The notes: generated by a model from the letters alone, not told the origin. A stretch of DNA of 64,000 nucleotides from Candidatus Mailhella excrementigallinarum (GCA_944324075.1 CALUUZ010000006.1:1-64000), one strand, 5' to 3'. Numbered from the stretch's first letter, positions 14,819-24,089 are shown. Numbers and translations: made by a program.

Positions 14819-17311
14819 TTACCACGCGTCATGGGAAGTGCGGGCGATGAGATCATTCTGGAGATCGCGGCTCAAATCCACAAAGTAGGCGCTGTATCCG
14901 GCGATACGGACAATGAGCCCCCTGTACAGATCCGGAGCGCGCTGCGCCTCGATCAGCGTTTCCCGGTTGATCACGTTGAACTGCACATGCCACAGCCGCA
15001 GGTCGCAGAAACTCCGCAAAAAGGCCATGAGCCTGCGGGTGCCTTCCTCTCCCGCCACGCTGCGGGGCGTGAACTTGATATTCAGCAGACGCCCTTCCCG
15101 TTCCTTGTTGTCGTAATTCTTGGTATTGAAATTGGAAAGCAGCACGGCGGCGGGGCCATGACTGTCCGCACCCTGCGAGGCGGATGTCCCGTCGGAAACC
15201 GGCATGCCCGCCCTTCTGCCGTTGGCGCTTGCTCCCAGCACCTTGCCGAAGGGCACATTGGCCGTGACGGAAATGGAGCGCACGTCCATCATCACGCCCA
15301 GTTCACGGGCGTAACGGCGGCTGAATTCCTGCGCCGCCCGCTCCATCTCCCTGCCGATGCCGTCGGCGTACATGTCGTTGTTGCCATAACGGGGCGCGGC
15401 GCACAGGAGCTCCCGCACGGCCTCATGCCCGACGAAATCATCCCGGAGGGCCGCCACCAGCCCGGCCATGGTCAGAGACTTGTCGTCGTAGACCGTCCTG
15501 CGGATGGCGGCGAGGGAATCAATGGCCGTGGCAAAGCCCATCATGTCGAAGAAAGCCGAATCAAAGCCGCCGGGAATGGGCCTGTCCGAGTGGATATCCG
15601 TGCAGGAATCCAGGCACAGGTCATGCAGCAAGGAAGACAGCGGCCCGGCGAAATGTCTGGCCCGCGTGCGATTGATAAGCCCCTGCACCACAAAGGCGTG
15701 ACGCTGCAGATTGGTCTGCTGCCGCAGATAGGCCCGGAAAAACTCGTTCCAGTCCGCAAAGTTTTCCGGGCTGCCCGTTTCCAGCCCCAGCAGTTCGTCG
15801 CCATACCTGAGCATGCGCCCGTTGAACAGCGTCATTTCCAGCGCCGCCGTCAGATTCAGCTGGGTGCAGCCGCTGGTGAAGGTATCCCGGTTGGGCATGC
15901 GCACCGAGGCGCAGCCGGATACGGCATAATCCCGCGCATCCCCGAATTCCACGCCCTTGGCCACGCGCAGCGGAACGATCTCCTCGTCATTGAACACCTT
16001 GGGATAGCCCTGCCCGTCCTTGATGCTTTCAGCCACGGCCCGAAGAAAACGATCAGGAGTCCTGTCATGGATGCGCACGGCCAGCTCGGGATAATGCAGC
16101 GGACAATCCCGCTTGGATTCCAGAATCAGATAACTGAGTTCATTGACGGCATCGCGTCCGTCCCGCGTCTGCCCGCCGATGGTGACGGCCTCCCAGTGCG
16201 CGTACCCCTCCCCGGACTCGCGGCTGCCCGGGGAAATGGCCAGATCCACAAACTGCGCAATGTTGGCCCACAGGCAGTCCAGCAGCTCCAGCGCGCGTTC
16301 GCGGGTCAGTGCGCCGGATTCCATGTCCCGCCGGAAATAGGGATAGAGATATTGATCCATGCGGCCGTTGGAAACAATGGTTCCGGTGCGCTGTTCCAGA
16401 CGGGAAAACGCCTGCGTGAACCACTGGGCCTGAAGCGCCTCATGGAACGTTCTTGCCGGAAATTCCGGCACGCGTTCGGCAATGGCGGCAATCTCCAGCA
16501 GTTCCTCCCGCCGCACGGGGTCCGTTTCCGTCCGCGCCTTCCGGCGGGCCAGCTCCGCATGACGTTTCGCCCAGAGGACAACGGCATCACAGGTGCGCAG
16601 CGCTGCTTCCAGAAACGGCCTTTTGTCCAGCGTGTCCGCGGGGCTTTGCGGATCCAGCGCCTCCATGCGGCGGAGCACATCCGCCCGGATATCGGCAAAG
16701 CCGCGCCGGATAACCTTTTCATAATCCGGCACCCACTGCAGGGAAGCCCGCAGCGAGGACGTCTCGTGCACGATATAGCGGGAAGTGAAACCCTGCGGAT
16801 CGTCATAGACCAGCGGACGCAGCTCACCGGGAAGAGAGCGGTTCAGATCCTCATGGTAGGTTCTGCCGCTCCAGTAGGGAGCGATCTTCTCCACCACCGT
16901 TCTGAGATTTTCCGGAGAAATATGGATGGGAGCGGCGATATTCTCCGCCAGCCGGGCCAGACTCTCCCCAAGAAAATCCCCGTCCAGTTCCGGATACAGG
17001 ATGCCATAGCGGCCGGAGTCCGTGCCGCAGCGTCCGGCCAGCAGTTGCAGGTCATCCACATATACGGTGATGTGCGCGGCGATATGCTCCAGGGCCATGG
17101 CCCAGCGCAGCGCCAGAGGCTGCCCTTCCGTGGCGCGCATGGATTCCGTGAACAGCAGGGCGCGTTCAACGTCAATGGAGGGCGGACGTCCGTCAAAGGC
17201 ATCCAGGAGGGCGAACAGACGCGGATGCTTCTCCCGTTCGGGGTTGCTTTTTCCCGCAGCCTCATCCCGCAGCCTCTGTTCATGGGGACTGAGAAGAATG
17301 GAATCCGGCAT
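14819..17311 (-). CDS. Glycyl radical enzyme (pyruvate formate-lyase family), substrate unknown
   Basis: 830 residues, AAGGAG before the start. The C-terminal radical loop is VRIAGYSAYF with the radical glycine at 805. The active-site cysteine is C467 in VSGCASVRMP. Eliminating members (glycerol and propanediol dehydratases, choline lyase, isethionate lyase) carry Cys-X-Glu here; this protein has Cys-Ala-Ser, so the usual general base is absent. The total length and radical position equal what I recall for isethionate sulfite-lyase, so the scaffold is of the dehydratase type, but the chemistry may differ; X-succinate synthases also lack the glutamate. It is first in an operon with its activase and a Tct importer, behind a sigma-54 promoter, and there are no microcompartment genes nearby. 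Oxygen-sensitive, cytoplasmic. Confidence 0.93.
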   Translation of the reverse strand: MPDSILLSPHEQRLRDEAAGKSNPEREKHPRLFALLDAFDGRPPSIDVERALLFTESMRATEGQPLALRWAMALEHIAAHITVYVDDLQLLAGRCGTDSGRYGILYPELDGDFLGESLARLAENIAAPIHISPENLRTVVEKIAPYWSGRTYHEDLNRSLPGELRPLVYDDPQGFTSRYIVHETSSLRASLQWVPDYEKVIRRGFADIRADVLRRMEALDPQSPADTLDKRPFLEAALRTCDAVVLWAKRHAELARRKARTETDPVRREELLEIAAIAERVPEFPARTFHEALQAQWFTQAFSRLEQRTGTIVSNGRMDQYLYPYFRRDMESGALTRERALELLDCLWANIAQFVDLAISPGSRESGEGYAHWEAVTIGGQTRDGRDAVNELSYLILESKRDCPLHYPELAVRIHDRTPDRFLRAVAESIKDGQGYPKVFNDEEIVPLRVAKGVEFGDARDYAVSGCASVRMPNRDTFTSGCTQLNLTAALEMTLFNGRMLRYGDELLGLETGSPENFADWNEFFRAYLRQQTNLQRHAFVVQGLINRTRARHFAGPLSSLLHDLCLDSCTDIHSDRPIPGGFDSAFFDMMGFATAIDSLAAIRRTVYDDKSLTMAGLVAALRDDFVGHEAVRELLCAAPRYGNNDMYADGIGREMERAAQEFSRRYARELGVMMDVRSISVTANVPFGKVLGASANGRRAGMPVSDGTSASQGADSHGPAAVLLSNFNTKNYDNKEREGRLLNIKFTPRSVAGEEGTRRLMAFLRSFCDLRLWHVQFNVINRETLIEAQRAPDLYRGLIVRIAGYSAYFVDLSRDLQNDLIARTSHDAW

Positions 17312-17341
17312 GACATGCTCCTTGGTATCTTGCGCCCATCA

Positions 17342-17357
17342 AGCAAATAATATGCCA
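17342..17357 (-). promoter_or_regulatory. Sigma-54 (-24/-12) promoter of the glycyl radical enzyme operon
   Basis: Minus-strand sequence TGGCATATTATTTGCT has GG and GC with exactly 10 bases between, the sigma-54 spacing. The predicted transcript start is near 17331, leaving about 20 leader bases with an AAGGAG ribosome site. The same TGGCAT...TTGCT form occurs at 3051-3066. Confidence 0.85.
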
Positions 17358-17464
17358 TAATTACAAATCATATTGAAATATATAATTATTTTGTCAACTT
17401 TGAAAGACAGTGCCTGTGTACAGGCTCAGATTTCGTCTATTTTCAGGACAAAATGACATCGTAT

Positions 17465-17510
17465 TTATCCATAAATCAGACTACACTTTCCAGATTATCC
17501 ATAATATGGA
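17465..17510. promoter_or_regulatory. Candidate enhancer sites for the sigma-54 activator
   Basis: TTATCCATAA occurs twice, at 17465-17474 and 17495-17504, exactly 30 bases (three helical turns) apart. The second copy overlaps a 13-base palindrome, TCCATAATATGGA (17498-17510). They lie 110-150 bases upstream of the sigma-54 promoter and between it and the divergent activator gene. Confidence 0.55.
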
Positions 17511-17602
17511 CAATCATGGCCGTTCAGGATATATCGGTTCCGGCAGGCCTGTGTTTCTGAATATTTTCAACCATTCCGCCATACGGGAGACAATTCCGGA
17601 TC

Positions 17603-20600
17603 ATGTCCAAAAAGCATCAGGAATGGGAACTGGCCGGGCTTCTGGAAGCTCTGGGCGAGACTGCGCCGCATGAAAGCTGGCTGGCCGGGCTGACGGGCTG
17701 GCCGGAAGAACTTGTCCGGGCCGTGCTGCGGGAACTGGCGCGCAAGAAGCTCATCCGCCTCGAAAACGGCTGGATACGCCGGGAACCATGGCCGGAAAGC
17801 CTTGCCGCTGCTGTCCGTGAAGCACTGCCGCGCATGGAGCCGGACGACGCGGAACAGGGCATGTTTGCATTCTTCCGCTTCAAGGCCCTGGATCGCCCTC
17901 TTGACGCGCTGGAAGCCCTCATCGAGCTGGGGCGCAATCTGGCGGAAAAAGGCCGGCGTCTGGAACTGCGTCTGCTTTATCACATATATATGGATGAAAT
18001 GCTGAAGATCCGTCTGCGCGCGCTTTCCGACACGGAAGCGGAACGGTATTTCGCGCTGTGCCATGACGCCTTTCAGCTGAGCCTGTGCGTATCCGTAGAG
18101 TGCGGACGGCTGATCACCGTGCTGTTTCGCGGGCGTGGTCTGGCCAGACTGCACGGAAACCGGGTTCAGGCCCATCTCCATGCCCTCCTCATCGGCGCCG
18201 CCAACTGTCTTGAACATTCCCGCCACAACACCATGCGCTTTCATGCCATGATGGAGCATGCGCTTACAGTTCTGCAGCAAAGCGAGGAATACCTCCTGCA
18301 GGGCTATCCCCTGCCTGTGGGCATCTACTTTTTCATGCAGGGCAAGTTCAGGCGCGCCATAGACACGCTGCTGCCGGAATCCGTCAATATTTCTGGCTGG
18401 CCGGAAACGCACTCCAGAACACACCGTTACATTCTGGCCAGTCTGGCGGCCTTCTTTCTGGGAGAAAGCGACGAGGCCATTGAAACCCTGCGGCAGGCGC
18501 TGCGCAACCTGCCCCATCCCGGATATCCCGGCATGACGCGCATCCTGCGGGCGATGCTCGCCATGATCCGCCTTGGCCGCCACGAGGACGAAGCCGCTCT
18601 GGAACTGCTGGATGTAGCCATCGGGGGCACGCACAGCCAGTGGGATCTCAGGGGCTGGCAGCATCTCATGCACGCTCTGGCCCAGTACCATGCGGCACAG
18701 GGCCGTATCCGCACCGCGGCGCTCATCCTGGGCAAGGGAAGCTCCGCAGCCCTGCGGGAAGGATACAGGCGTCCCGTCTATCTCTTTCCCGCCACGCTCG
18801 AACTGCTGGACTCCATACAGGCGGCGGGTCTGCCCGCCGTGCCAGGATATGATCTTGAAGAAGAGCTGAACATCTGCTCGACCGGCCCCAATCTTCTGCT
18901 GCGCGGCGTGGCGCTGCGCATCCGGGGCAATCGCCTGCTGGCGTCGGGAAGGCCGGACGACGCCCGGTTTCTCTATGAACAGAGCCTCGATCTGCTGCGC
19001 GCCATGCACGCTTATGACGAAGTGGCGAAAACCCGGCTGGCTCTCGCCGCCTATCATCTGAGCCGCAACGAACGTCAAAGCGCGACCTCATATGCCATTG
19101 TCGCCAGTCTGCGCAGCAATATCACCCGGTTCCCCCCGGAGATAGCCGCACTTCTTCCTCCCCGTCCCTCCGGGAAGCCCGTACGGGAAAATCACGTCAC
19201 TACGGAGCTGGAACTGCTCGGCCTCTATCTTGATCCGCTCCGGGACAGGACATGGACCACTCCGGACGCTTTCCGCCGCCATCTGGTCGCTCTGTCCTGC
19301 CGGGTACTCGACATGCCGTCAGGCCGCCTGTTTGTGTACGACAAGGCGCAATCCACTCCGGTGAGCGTCGCACGGCACGGCCCCCCCCTTCCCCCCTCCG
19401 ATCTGGCCATGACCCTGTCTCTGGTGGATATCGCCCTGTCCGGAACGCCGATTCTGATTACCCTCCCCCCCGCGCCGGGACAAAACCAAGATCGCAGCAT
19501 CATCTGCATTCCCCTGCCCTGCGGACAGGAAAACTGTGTTCTCCATCATGACGGCGTCCTGCCCGCATGGGCTGCCGCCCTTCTCACCGAACCGCTTCTC
19601 GCGCGCATCGGCCAGAGTCTCGGGCGGGAAATGCTGATCGCGGAGAACGCCCTTCCCGTCGAAAGGGAACTCCATCCCGCCATTGTACCGGGCGGGATGC
19701 CGGGTACGGAGCATATCGTTTTCCAGTGCCGGGTCATGCGCGAATTCATGCGGCGCGCGGATCTGGCAGCAGCCTCCGATGCCTCCGTGCTGCTGACGGG
19801 AGAATCCGGAGTGGGCAAGGAACTTGTGGCCAGACGAATTCATGCTCTCAGCGGCAGAAGCGGAAATTTCGTCCCGGTCAACCTGGCCGGCATTCCCGAC
19901 GATCTGTTTGAAAATGAATTTCTGGGCCATGAACGAGGAGCGTTCACCGGAGCGTGGCATCAGAAGCGGGGGCTGCTGGAACTGGCCGACAACGGCACAC
20001 TGTTCCTGGATGAACTTGCGGAAACCAGCCTTCGCGTACAGGTCAAGCTCCTCCGCCTGCTGCAGGAGCGCAGCTTTCTCCGGCTGGGAGGCACGAGGGT
20101 CATCCGTTCAAATTTCCGGCTGGTGGCCGCCACCAACCGGAATCTGGAACAGGCCGTGCGCCGGGGCGCGTTCCGCGAAGATCTCTATTACCGTATCCGC
20201 GTCATTGCTCTGGATATTCCTCCCCTGCGGGAACGCCGTGAAGACATTCCGCTCCTTGTCCGGCACTATCTGCGTCTGTTCCGAAGCGCATACGGACGCA
20301 GCCCGCTCGACCTTCCCCCGGAGGAAATGGACAGACTTGCCGCTTACGACTGGCCGGGAAATATCCGCGAACTGCGAAACCGCATGGAACAGTTTGCAGT
20401 GCTTCAGGATCTCGGTTCCGTTTTGCCGGAAACGCCCCCGTCCTCTGTCGCAGCGGCTTTCCCCACGGAGCCGGAAGCAGCCTCTTCCTCCGCATCCGAT
20501 GCCGCCGGAGCGGCGGCATCGGACTGGCAGGCGCTTCTCGACAGAATAGGGGAACTCCCCTCTCCGCCGACGCTGCCCCAGGTGCAGGATCGCTACATGA

Positions 20601-20743
20601 AAACGATTCTGAGCAAATGCGCCGGACGGATTGACGGGCCGGAAGGCGCAGCGGAGCTGCTCGGCGTCAGCCGCTCCTCCCTGTATGCGAAACGGCGGAA
20701 TCTCCTGGAGTCTCCGCCGGAGCTTCCGGGAAAAACATTCTGA
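17603..20743 (+). CDS. Sigma-54-dependent transcriptional activator with very large helical N-terminal region
   Basis: 1046 residues. About the first 540 residues are helical, TPR/MalT-like (repeats such as [19 protein letters not shown]). About 550-680 looks like a degenerate GAF-type sensor. The AAA+ domain starts near 710: Walker A GESGVGKE at about 733, ERGAFTGAW near 778 for sigma-54 contact, Walker B GTLFLDEL near 800. A Fis-type helix-turn-helix ([17 protein letters not shown]) lies near 1018. There is no receiver domain, so activity is probably set by ligand or protein binding to the N-terminus. It is divergent from the glycyl radical enzyme operon, which has a sigma-54 promoter, and is its likely activator. 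The ribosome site before ATG 17603 is weak. Confidence 0.93.
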   Translation: MSKKHQEWELAGLLEALGETAPHESWLAGLTGWPEELVRAVLRELARKKLIRLENGWIRREPWPESLAAAVREALPRMEPDDAEQGMFAFFRFKALDRPLDALEALIELGRNLAEKGRRLELRLLYHIYMDEMLKIRLRALSDTEAERYFALCHDAFQLSLCVSVECGRLITVLFRGRGLARLHGNRVQAHLHALLIGAANCLEHSRHNTMRFHAMMEHALTVLQQSEEYLLQGYPLPVGIYFFMQGKFRRAIDTLLPESVNISGWPETHSRTHRYILASLAAFFLGESDEAIETLRQALRNLPHPGYPGMTRILRAMLAMIRLGRHEDEAALELLDVAIGGTHSQWDLRGWQHLMHALAQYHAAQGRIRTAALILGKGSSAALREGYRRPVYLFPATLELLDSIQAAGLPAVPGYDLEEELNICSTGPNLLLRGVALRIRGNRLLASGRPDDARFLYEQSLDLLRAMHAYDEVAKTRLALAAYHLSRNERQSATSYAIVASLRSNITRFPPEIAALLPPRPSGKPVRENHVTTELELLGLYLDPLRDRTWTTPDAFRRHLVALSCRVLDMPSGRLFVYDKAQSTPVSVARHGPPLPPSDLAMTLSLVDIALSGTPILITLPPAPGQNQDRSIICIPLPCGQENCVLHHDGVLPAWAAALLTEPLLARIGQSLGREMLIAENALPVERELHPAIVPGGMPGTEHIVFQCRVMREFMRRADLAAASDASVLLTGESGVGKELVARRIHALSGRSGNFVPVNLAGIPDDLFENEFLGHERGAFTGAWHQKRGLLELADNGTLFLDELAETSLRVQVKLLRLLQERSFLRLGGTRVIRSNFRLVAATNRNLEQAVRRGAFREDLYYRIRVIALDIPPLRERREDIPLLVRHYLRLFRSAYGRSPLDLPPEEMDRLAAYDWPGNIRELRNRMEQFAVLQDLGSVLPETPPSSVAAAFPTEPEAASSSASDAAGAAASDWQALLDRIGELPSPPTLPQVQDRYMKTILSKCAGRIDGPEGAAELLGVSRSSLYAKRRNLLESPPELPGKTF

Positions 20744-20762
20744 AACGGGAGGGAAACGCGCA

Positions 20763-21680
20763 TCACTCCGCCCCGTTCCGGCCTTCCCGCAGAAAATCCA
20801 TGAACGCCGCCGCCTGCCGGGACGGCATCCGACGGCGCCGGGTGATCAGACGAAACCTGCGAGCCGGACAATATGCGCTCAGGCTGTAGACATGCACCGC
20901 GTCTTCCGGCGAAACCACAAAATCATCCATTACCCCCACGCCAAGCCCGCGCGTCACCAACGCCTTGGCCAGCACCACATTATCCGCCACATGGGCCACG
21001 TTCAGCCGGATATCCCTGGCCTCCAGAGCGGGAGCAAGATGCGGCGTGACCGTGCCGTCCCCCGCAAGAGCCACAAAGGGCACATCGGCCAGTTCTTCCA
21101 GAGCGGGCGAGGCGCTCAGCCGCGGCTCGTGATCACGCGGGGCCACAAGCACCAGCCCGGCTTCAAACAGTTCCTCGGCCTGTACGCCGCGCGGAAGGGA
21201 CGCGCCGGACAGAATGGCGCAATCAGCGCTGCCGTTCATGATCTGCTCGCACATGGCGCCGAATCCGCGCACCTCAATCCGCATCCTCACCATGGGGAAA
21301 CGTCGGGTGAACACTTCCAGGCGGGGCGGCAGATAGTACAGCGCCACGGCCAGCGTGGTGACCACCGTAACCTCCCCACCGACTGGTTCACCCTCCGGAG
21401 CCAGCTCATGCCGCAGTTCCCGCAGCATGCCGAAGATATCGTCCGCCTTTTCAAGAACCGTCCTTCCGGCTTCCGTGAGCTGCAGGACGCTGCCCTTTTT
21501 CCTGAACAGCCGGACGCCGAGCTCCGCTTCAAGCTGCCGTATCTGGTAACTGATCGCAGGCTGGCGGCACCCCAGCTCCCGGGCCGCGCCCGAAAGACTC
21601 CCCGTCCTGGCCGTCAGACAAAAGCCCTTCAGCCACTGCAGCATTCCGCCGCTGAGTTCTTCACGCGTCTGTCGAGACAT
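20763..21680 (-). CDS. LysR-family transcriptional regulator
   Basis: 305 residues with a strong GGAGGGGG site. The N-terminal winged helix-turn-helix is FCLTARTGSLSGAARELGCRQPAISYQIRQLEAELGVRLFRKKG (residues about 20-63), followed by a periplasmic-binding-like effector domain (VTVVTTLAVALYYLPPRLEVF onward). LysR proteins bind small metabolites and usually control a divergent operon. Here the divergent genes are the two-subunit UxaA-type enzyme, about 470 bases away. It converges on the sigma-54 activator gene, with stop codons 19 bases apart. Confidence 0.93.
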   Translation of the reverse strand: MSRQTREELSGGMLQWLKGFCLTARTGSLSGAARELGCRQPAISYQIRQLEAELGVRLFRKKGSVLQLTEAGRTVLEKADDIFGMLRELRHELAPEGEPVGGEVTVVTTLAVALYYLPPRLEVFTRRFPMVRMRIEVRGFGAMCEQIMNGSADCAILSGASLPRGVQAEELFEAGLVLVAPRDHEPRLSASPALEELADVPFVALAGDGTVTPHLAPALEARDIRLNVAHVADNVVLAKALVTRGLGVGVMDDFVVSPEDAVHVYSLSAYCPARRFRLITRRRRMPSRQAAAFMDFLREGRNGAE

Positions 21681-21824
21681 GTTCCCCCTCCCCCGGCCTG
21701 AGCCACATCTGCCGCATCATAAAAAATTTTCATATCCATAGAAAAATTTTTTATATCAATTTTTGTTTGACAATTTTTTTTATAGATGCTTCCGTCAGAA
21801 TCGTCAAAACACTTTCAAACGTCG
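21681..21824. promoter_or_regulatory. AT-rich divergent promoter region between the lysR and uxaA-like genes
   Basis: Contains two AAAAATTTT tracts (21721-21730 and 21741-21750) arranged around CATATCCATAG, forming an imperfect dyad of the kind LysR proteins bind, and a TTGACA at 21768-21773. Exact promoter elements cannot be fixed by eye. Confidence 0.4.
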
Positions 21825-22110
21825 CTCTGTTGCGGAACCGTGCTGATGGCGGCGCACGTGGCGTACGGTTCTGCTCCGACAGTGGAGCGGCAGCATGTTG
21901 CCGCAAAGGCAGCATGCATCAACGGCGGCTCGCCTGCGCCTTCGTGCGGCTTCGCCGCCCGAGGGTTCCGCTCCGCGAGATATTTGCCCGCGGCCTTCTG
22001 ATGCCGCGCGATCGGCCCTGCCGATACTCGCTCCCGCTTGCGTTTTGCGCGGAAAACGCGGCGTGCCTCCGGCGGTCGGGGATATGTTCAGCACAATTCT
22101 GCAACAGAAC
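21825..22110 (+). repeat. Family B intergenic repeat, copy 1
   Basis: Shares long stretches with 60297-60570 (GGAACCGTGC, TTGCCGCA, GCATGCATCA, GCTCGCCTGCGCCTT, CGATCGGCC, CCCGCTCCCGC) and, in reverse, with about 47610-48020 (CTCGCT, CGCTTGCGTTTTGCGCGG, AAAACGCGGCGT). An open frame through it that continues into the next gene is not considered coding. Confidence 0.6.
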
Positions 22111-22147
22111 GATCCGAAAATCTCAACCCATTCAGCGGGGAAACATC

Positions 22148-22426
22148 ATGGACAAGGTTCTGCTCATTGACCCGAGGGACAATGTCGTCACGGCCCTGGA
22201 ACCCGTAAAGAAAGGTGAATGCTTTACGGCGGCAACGGAGAGAGGCGAAGAAAGCTTCACCGCCCTTCAGGATATTCCCATGGGGCACAAGCTGGCTGTG
22301 CGTGCCATTCCCCGGGGAACCCCCGTGTTCAAGTACGGCTCCGCCATCGGTGACGTCACGGCGGACATCGCCGCCGGGGAACATGTTCACAGCCATAATC
22401 TTTCCGGTTATCGCGGCAGAGAATAA
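22148..22426 (+). CDS. UxaA-type dehydratase/lyase small subunit (SAF domain)
   Basis: 92 residues from ATG 22148; a longer open frame from 21767 runs through a repeat and is rejected. The protein is a single SAF (antifreeze-like beta-clip) domain, with GHKLAVRAIPRGTPVFKYG near residue 41 and the end GEHVHSHN, matching the N-terminal part of altronate dehydratase. It pairs with the large subunit 31 bases downstream. Two-gene versions include galactarate/altronate dehydratase-like proteins and (R)-sulfolactate sulfo-lyase SuyA/SuyB. The histidines in HVHSHN could bind metal. Substrate not decided by sequence. Confidence 0.85.
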   Translation: MDKVLLIDPRDNVVTALEPVKKGECFTAATERGEESFTALQDIPMGHKLAVRAIPRGTPVFKYGSAIGDVTADIAAGEHVHSHNLSGYRGRE

Positions 22427-22457
22427 CACTCCAACCCAGTATGTCCGGAGAACACAT

Positions 22458-23636
22458 ATGACATTCGCACAGGAATTCCAGGGCTATCGCCGCCCTGACG
22501 GGCAGGTCGGCATCCGCAACCGTCTGGCGGTCATCGCCGCCATGGACAACGTCAACCCCGTAGCCCGGCGCATCGCCTCCCTTGTCCGCGAGGCAATCGC
22601 CGTTACGGTTCCCTTCGGGCGGGGGCAGACGGGGCTGGACAAGGCCCGTCACGACGGCGCGCTTGCCGGGCTGGGGCGCAACCCCAATTTCGGCGCGGCG
22701 CTTGTGGTCAGTCTTGAACCGCATTCAGCCCGGGCTCTGGCAGAGGCCATTGCCGTTTCCGGCAAGCCGGTGGAATGGCTGGCCGTTCAGCCCTGCGGCG
22801 GAACGCTGAAAGCCACGGAACAGGGCGTGCGCCTCGCCGCCCGGCTTATGGGCAGGGCCAGCGCGCAGACGCGTGAACCTATCCCTCTCTCGGAACTGGT
22901 CATAGGGGCGGAATGCGGCGGCTCGGACACCACATCGGGCATCACCGCCAACCCCCTGCTCGGCATGCTGGGAGATTGCATGGTGGATGCCGGGGCCACA
23001 TGGATTCTCAGCGAAACCGAGGAAGTGGTCGGCGCGGAGCATTCGCTCATCGAACGGGCGGCAAGCCCTGATGTGGCGGCCCGCATGAAGATGGTCGTGA
23101 AGAGAATGGAGGATCAGGCCATCTATCAGGGCACACGGGTCTGGCCCATGAGCGCCGACAATATCGCGGGAGGGCTTACCACGCTTGAGGAAAAGGCGCT
23201 CGGCAACGTGCGCAAGGGGGGAACACGTCCCCTCGGGGAAGTTCTGGAGTATGGCGAACGCCCCTCGAAACGGGGGCTGGTTTTCCTTGACGCGCCCGCG
23301 CCCGGCACGGAAAACATTACCGCGCTGTCTGTCAGCGGCGCCCAGATGATCCTGTTTACCACGGGAGTGGGAAACCCCGTGGGCAGTCCGGTTTCACCCA
23401 CCGTCAAAATCACCGGAAATCCCTCAACGGCGGACTCTTTTGCCGACAATATCGACGTGGATCTGGGCGGGGTTATTTCCAAGGAATACAGCATGGAGGA
23501 AGGGGTGGAAAAACTCGGCGCCTTCATGATGGAAGTCGCTTCGGGCCGCATGACGCAAAGCGAAATGCTGGGAGATATGGAAATCGTGGTCAGCCCCGTG
23601 GATGTGAGTTTTCTCACCCATTATCATCCTGCATGA
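22458..23636 (+). CDS. UxaA-family dehydratase/lyase large subunit (altronate dehydratase- or SuyB-like)
   Basis: 392 residues from ATG 22458 with GGAG upstream. It is the UxaA catalytic domain: GYRRPDGQVGIRNRLAVIAAMDN at the start; GAECGGSDTTSGITANPLLG near residue 155; and FTTGVGNPVGSPVSPTVKITGN near 305, whose cysteines and glycines form the iron-sulfur/metal site in the family. It uses an Fe-dependent elimination on a 2-hydroxy acid. Candidates are sugar acids or (2R)-sulfolactate, the latter attractive in a sulfite-respiring lineage; the sequence alone cannot choose. Probably regulated by the divergent LysR. Confidence 0.88.
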   Translation: MTFAQEFQGYRRPDGQVGIRNRLAVIAAMDNVNPVARRIASLVREAIAVTVPFGRGQTGLDKARHDGALAGLGRNPNFGAALVVSLEPHSARALAEAIAVSGKPVEWLAVQPCGGTLKATEQGVRLAARLMGRASAQTREPIPLSELVIGAECGGSDTTSGITANPLLGMLGDCMVDAGATWILSETEEVVGAEHSLIERAASPDVAARMKMVVKRMEDQAIYQGTRVWPMSADNIAGGLTTLEEKALGNVRKGGTRPLGEVLEYGERPSKRGLVFLDAPAPGTENITALSVSGAQMILFTTGVGNPVGSPVSPTVKITGNPSTADSFADNIDVDLGGVISKEYSMEEGVEKLGAFMMEVASGRMTQSEMLGDMEIVVSPVDVSFLTHYHPA

Positions 23637-23661
23637 CGGTGCCCGCCGCGTTCCGCCGAGA

Positions 23662-23691
23662 TTGACAACGGCCCTGTCCCGCGCGTATCGT
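23662..23691 (+). promoter_or_regulatory. Sigma-70-type promoter of the riboswitch-cbiK transcript
   Basis: TTGACA at 23662-23667 and TATCGT at 23686-23691, separated by 18 bases, directly upstream of the riboswitch. Confidence 0.55.
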
Positions 23692-23693
23692 GT

Positions 23694-23870
23694 CTTCCGT
23701 CAGGTGTCCTTTGGACTTGATAGGGAATCCCGTGCAAAACGGGAGCGGACCCGCCGCCGTGAGCCTCTTCTTCGCTGAATGAAAGAGAACGGTTCCCCCT
23801 GTGCGCCACTGGAATTGCATTCCGGGAAGGCCGGGAACCGCGAGGCAAGCCGGAAGACCTGCCTGGCAAG
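23694..23870 (+). promoter_or_regulatory. Cobalamin (B12) riboswitch
   Basis: Recognisable aptamer parts in order: AGGTGTCC, AGGGAATCCCGTGCAAAACG, GGACCCGCCGCCGTGA, GCCACTGG...GGGAAGGCC, and the B12 box GCCGGAAGACCTGCCTG (23849-23865). It precedes cbiK, a cobalamin-pathway gene, and is followed by a leader terminator, so it presumably switches transcription off when B12 is abundant. Confidence 0.92.
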
Positions 23871-23944
23871 GAACGTCCCGCCCGCGCGGGACGCCCCTCC
23901 GGCACGGGATCATTGCCGGCAGGTACTCTGGAGCAAAATACGGA

Positions 23945-23978
23945 AGCTCCATGATCACACGATCATGGAGCTTTTTTC
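23945..23978 (+). terminator. Leader terminator of the B12 riboswitch (expression platform)
   Basis: Perfect 12-base arms AGCTCCATGATC/GATCATGGAGCT with an ACAC loop, then TTTTT. It lies between the aptamer and the cbiK start 112 bases downstream. A competing hairpin CGTCCCG/CGGGACG lies at 23874-23893. Confidence 0.85.
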
Positions 23979-24089
23979 ATGCCCCCCTGCGCAGAAACAT
24001 GATCCTCCCCCGGCGGCGCCCGCAAATCCGGCGCGCGGCGCGCCCTTTTTCTGTATTTCGCGGCCCGGCGCGACAACACGGGAGTTCGC

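Noticed and set aside
14819-17311. Naming the glycyl radical enzyme isethionate sulfite-lyase on the basis of length and host type.
   Set aside because: It lacks the Cys-X-Glu motif, and no isethionate, taurine or acetaldehyde-handling genes lie nearby.
13847-17350. Very long open frame (over 1100 codons) on the plus strand opposite the glycyl radical enzyme and activase genes.
   Set aside because: It mirrors high-GC coding sequence on the minus strand, is His/Gly/Arg-rich without recognisable domains, and lacks a ribosome site.
21767-22147. In-frame upstream extension of the SAF-domain gene by 127 codons.
   Set aside because: It reads through a family B repeat, is Arg/Ala/Cys-rich, and the family starts at the MDKVLLIDPRDN position.
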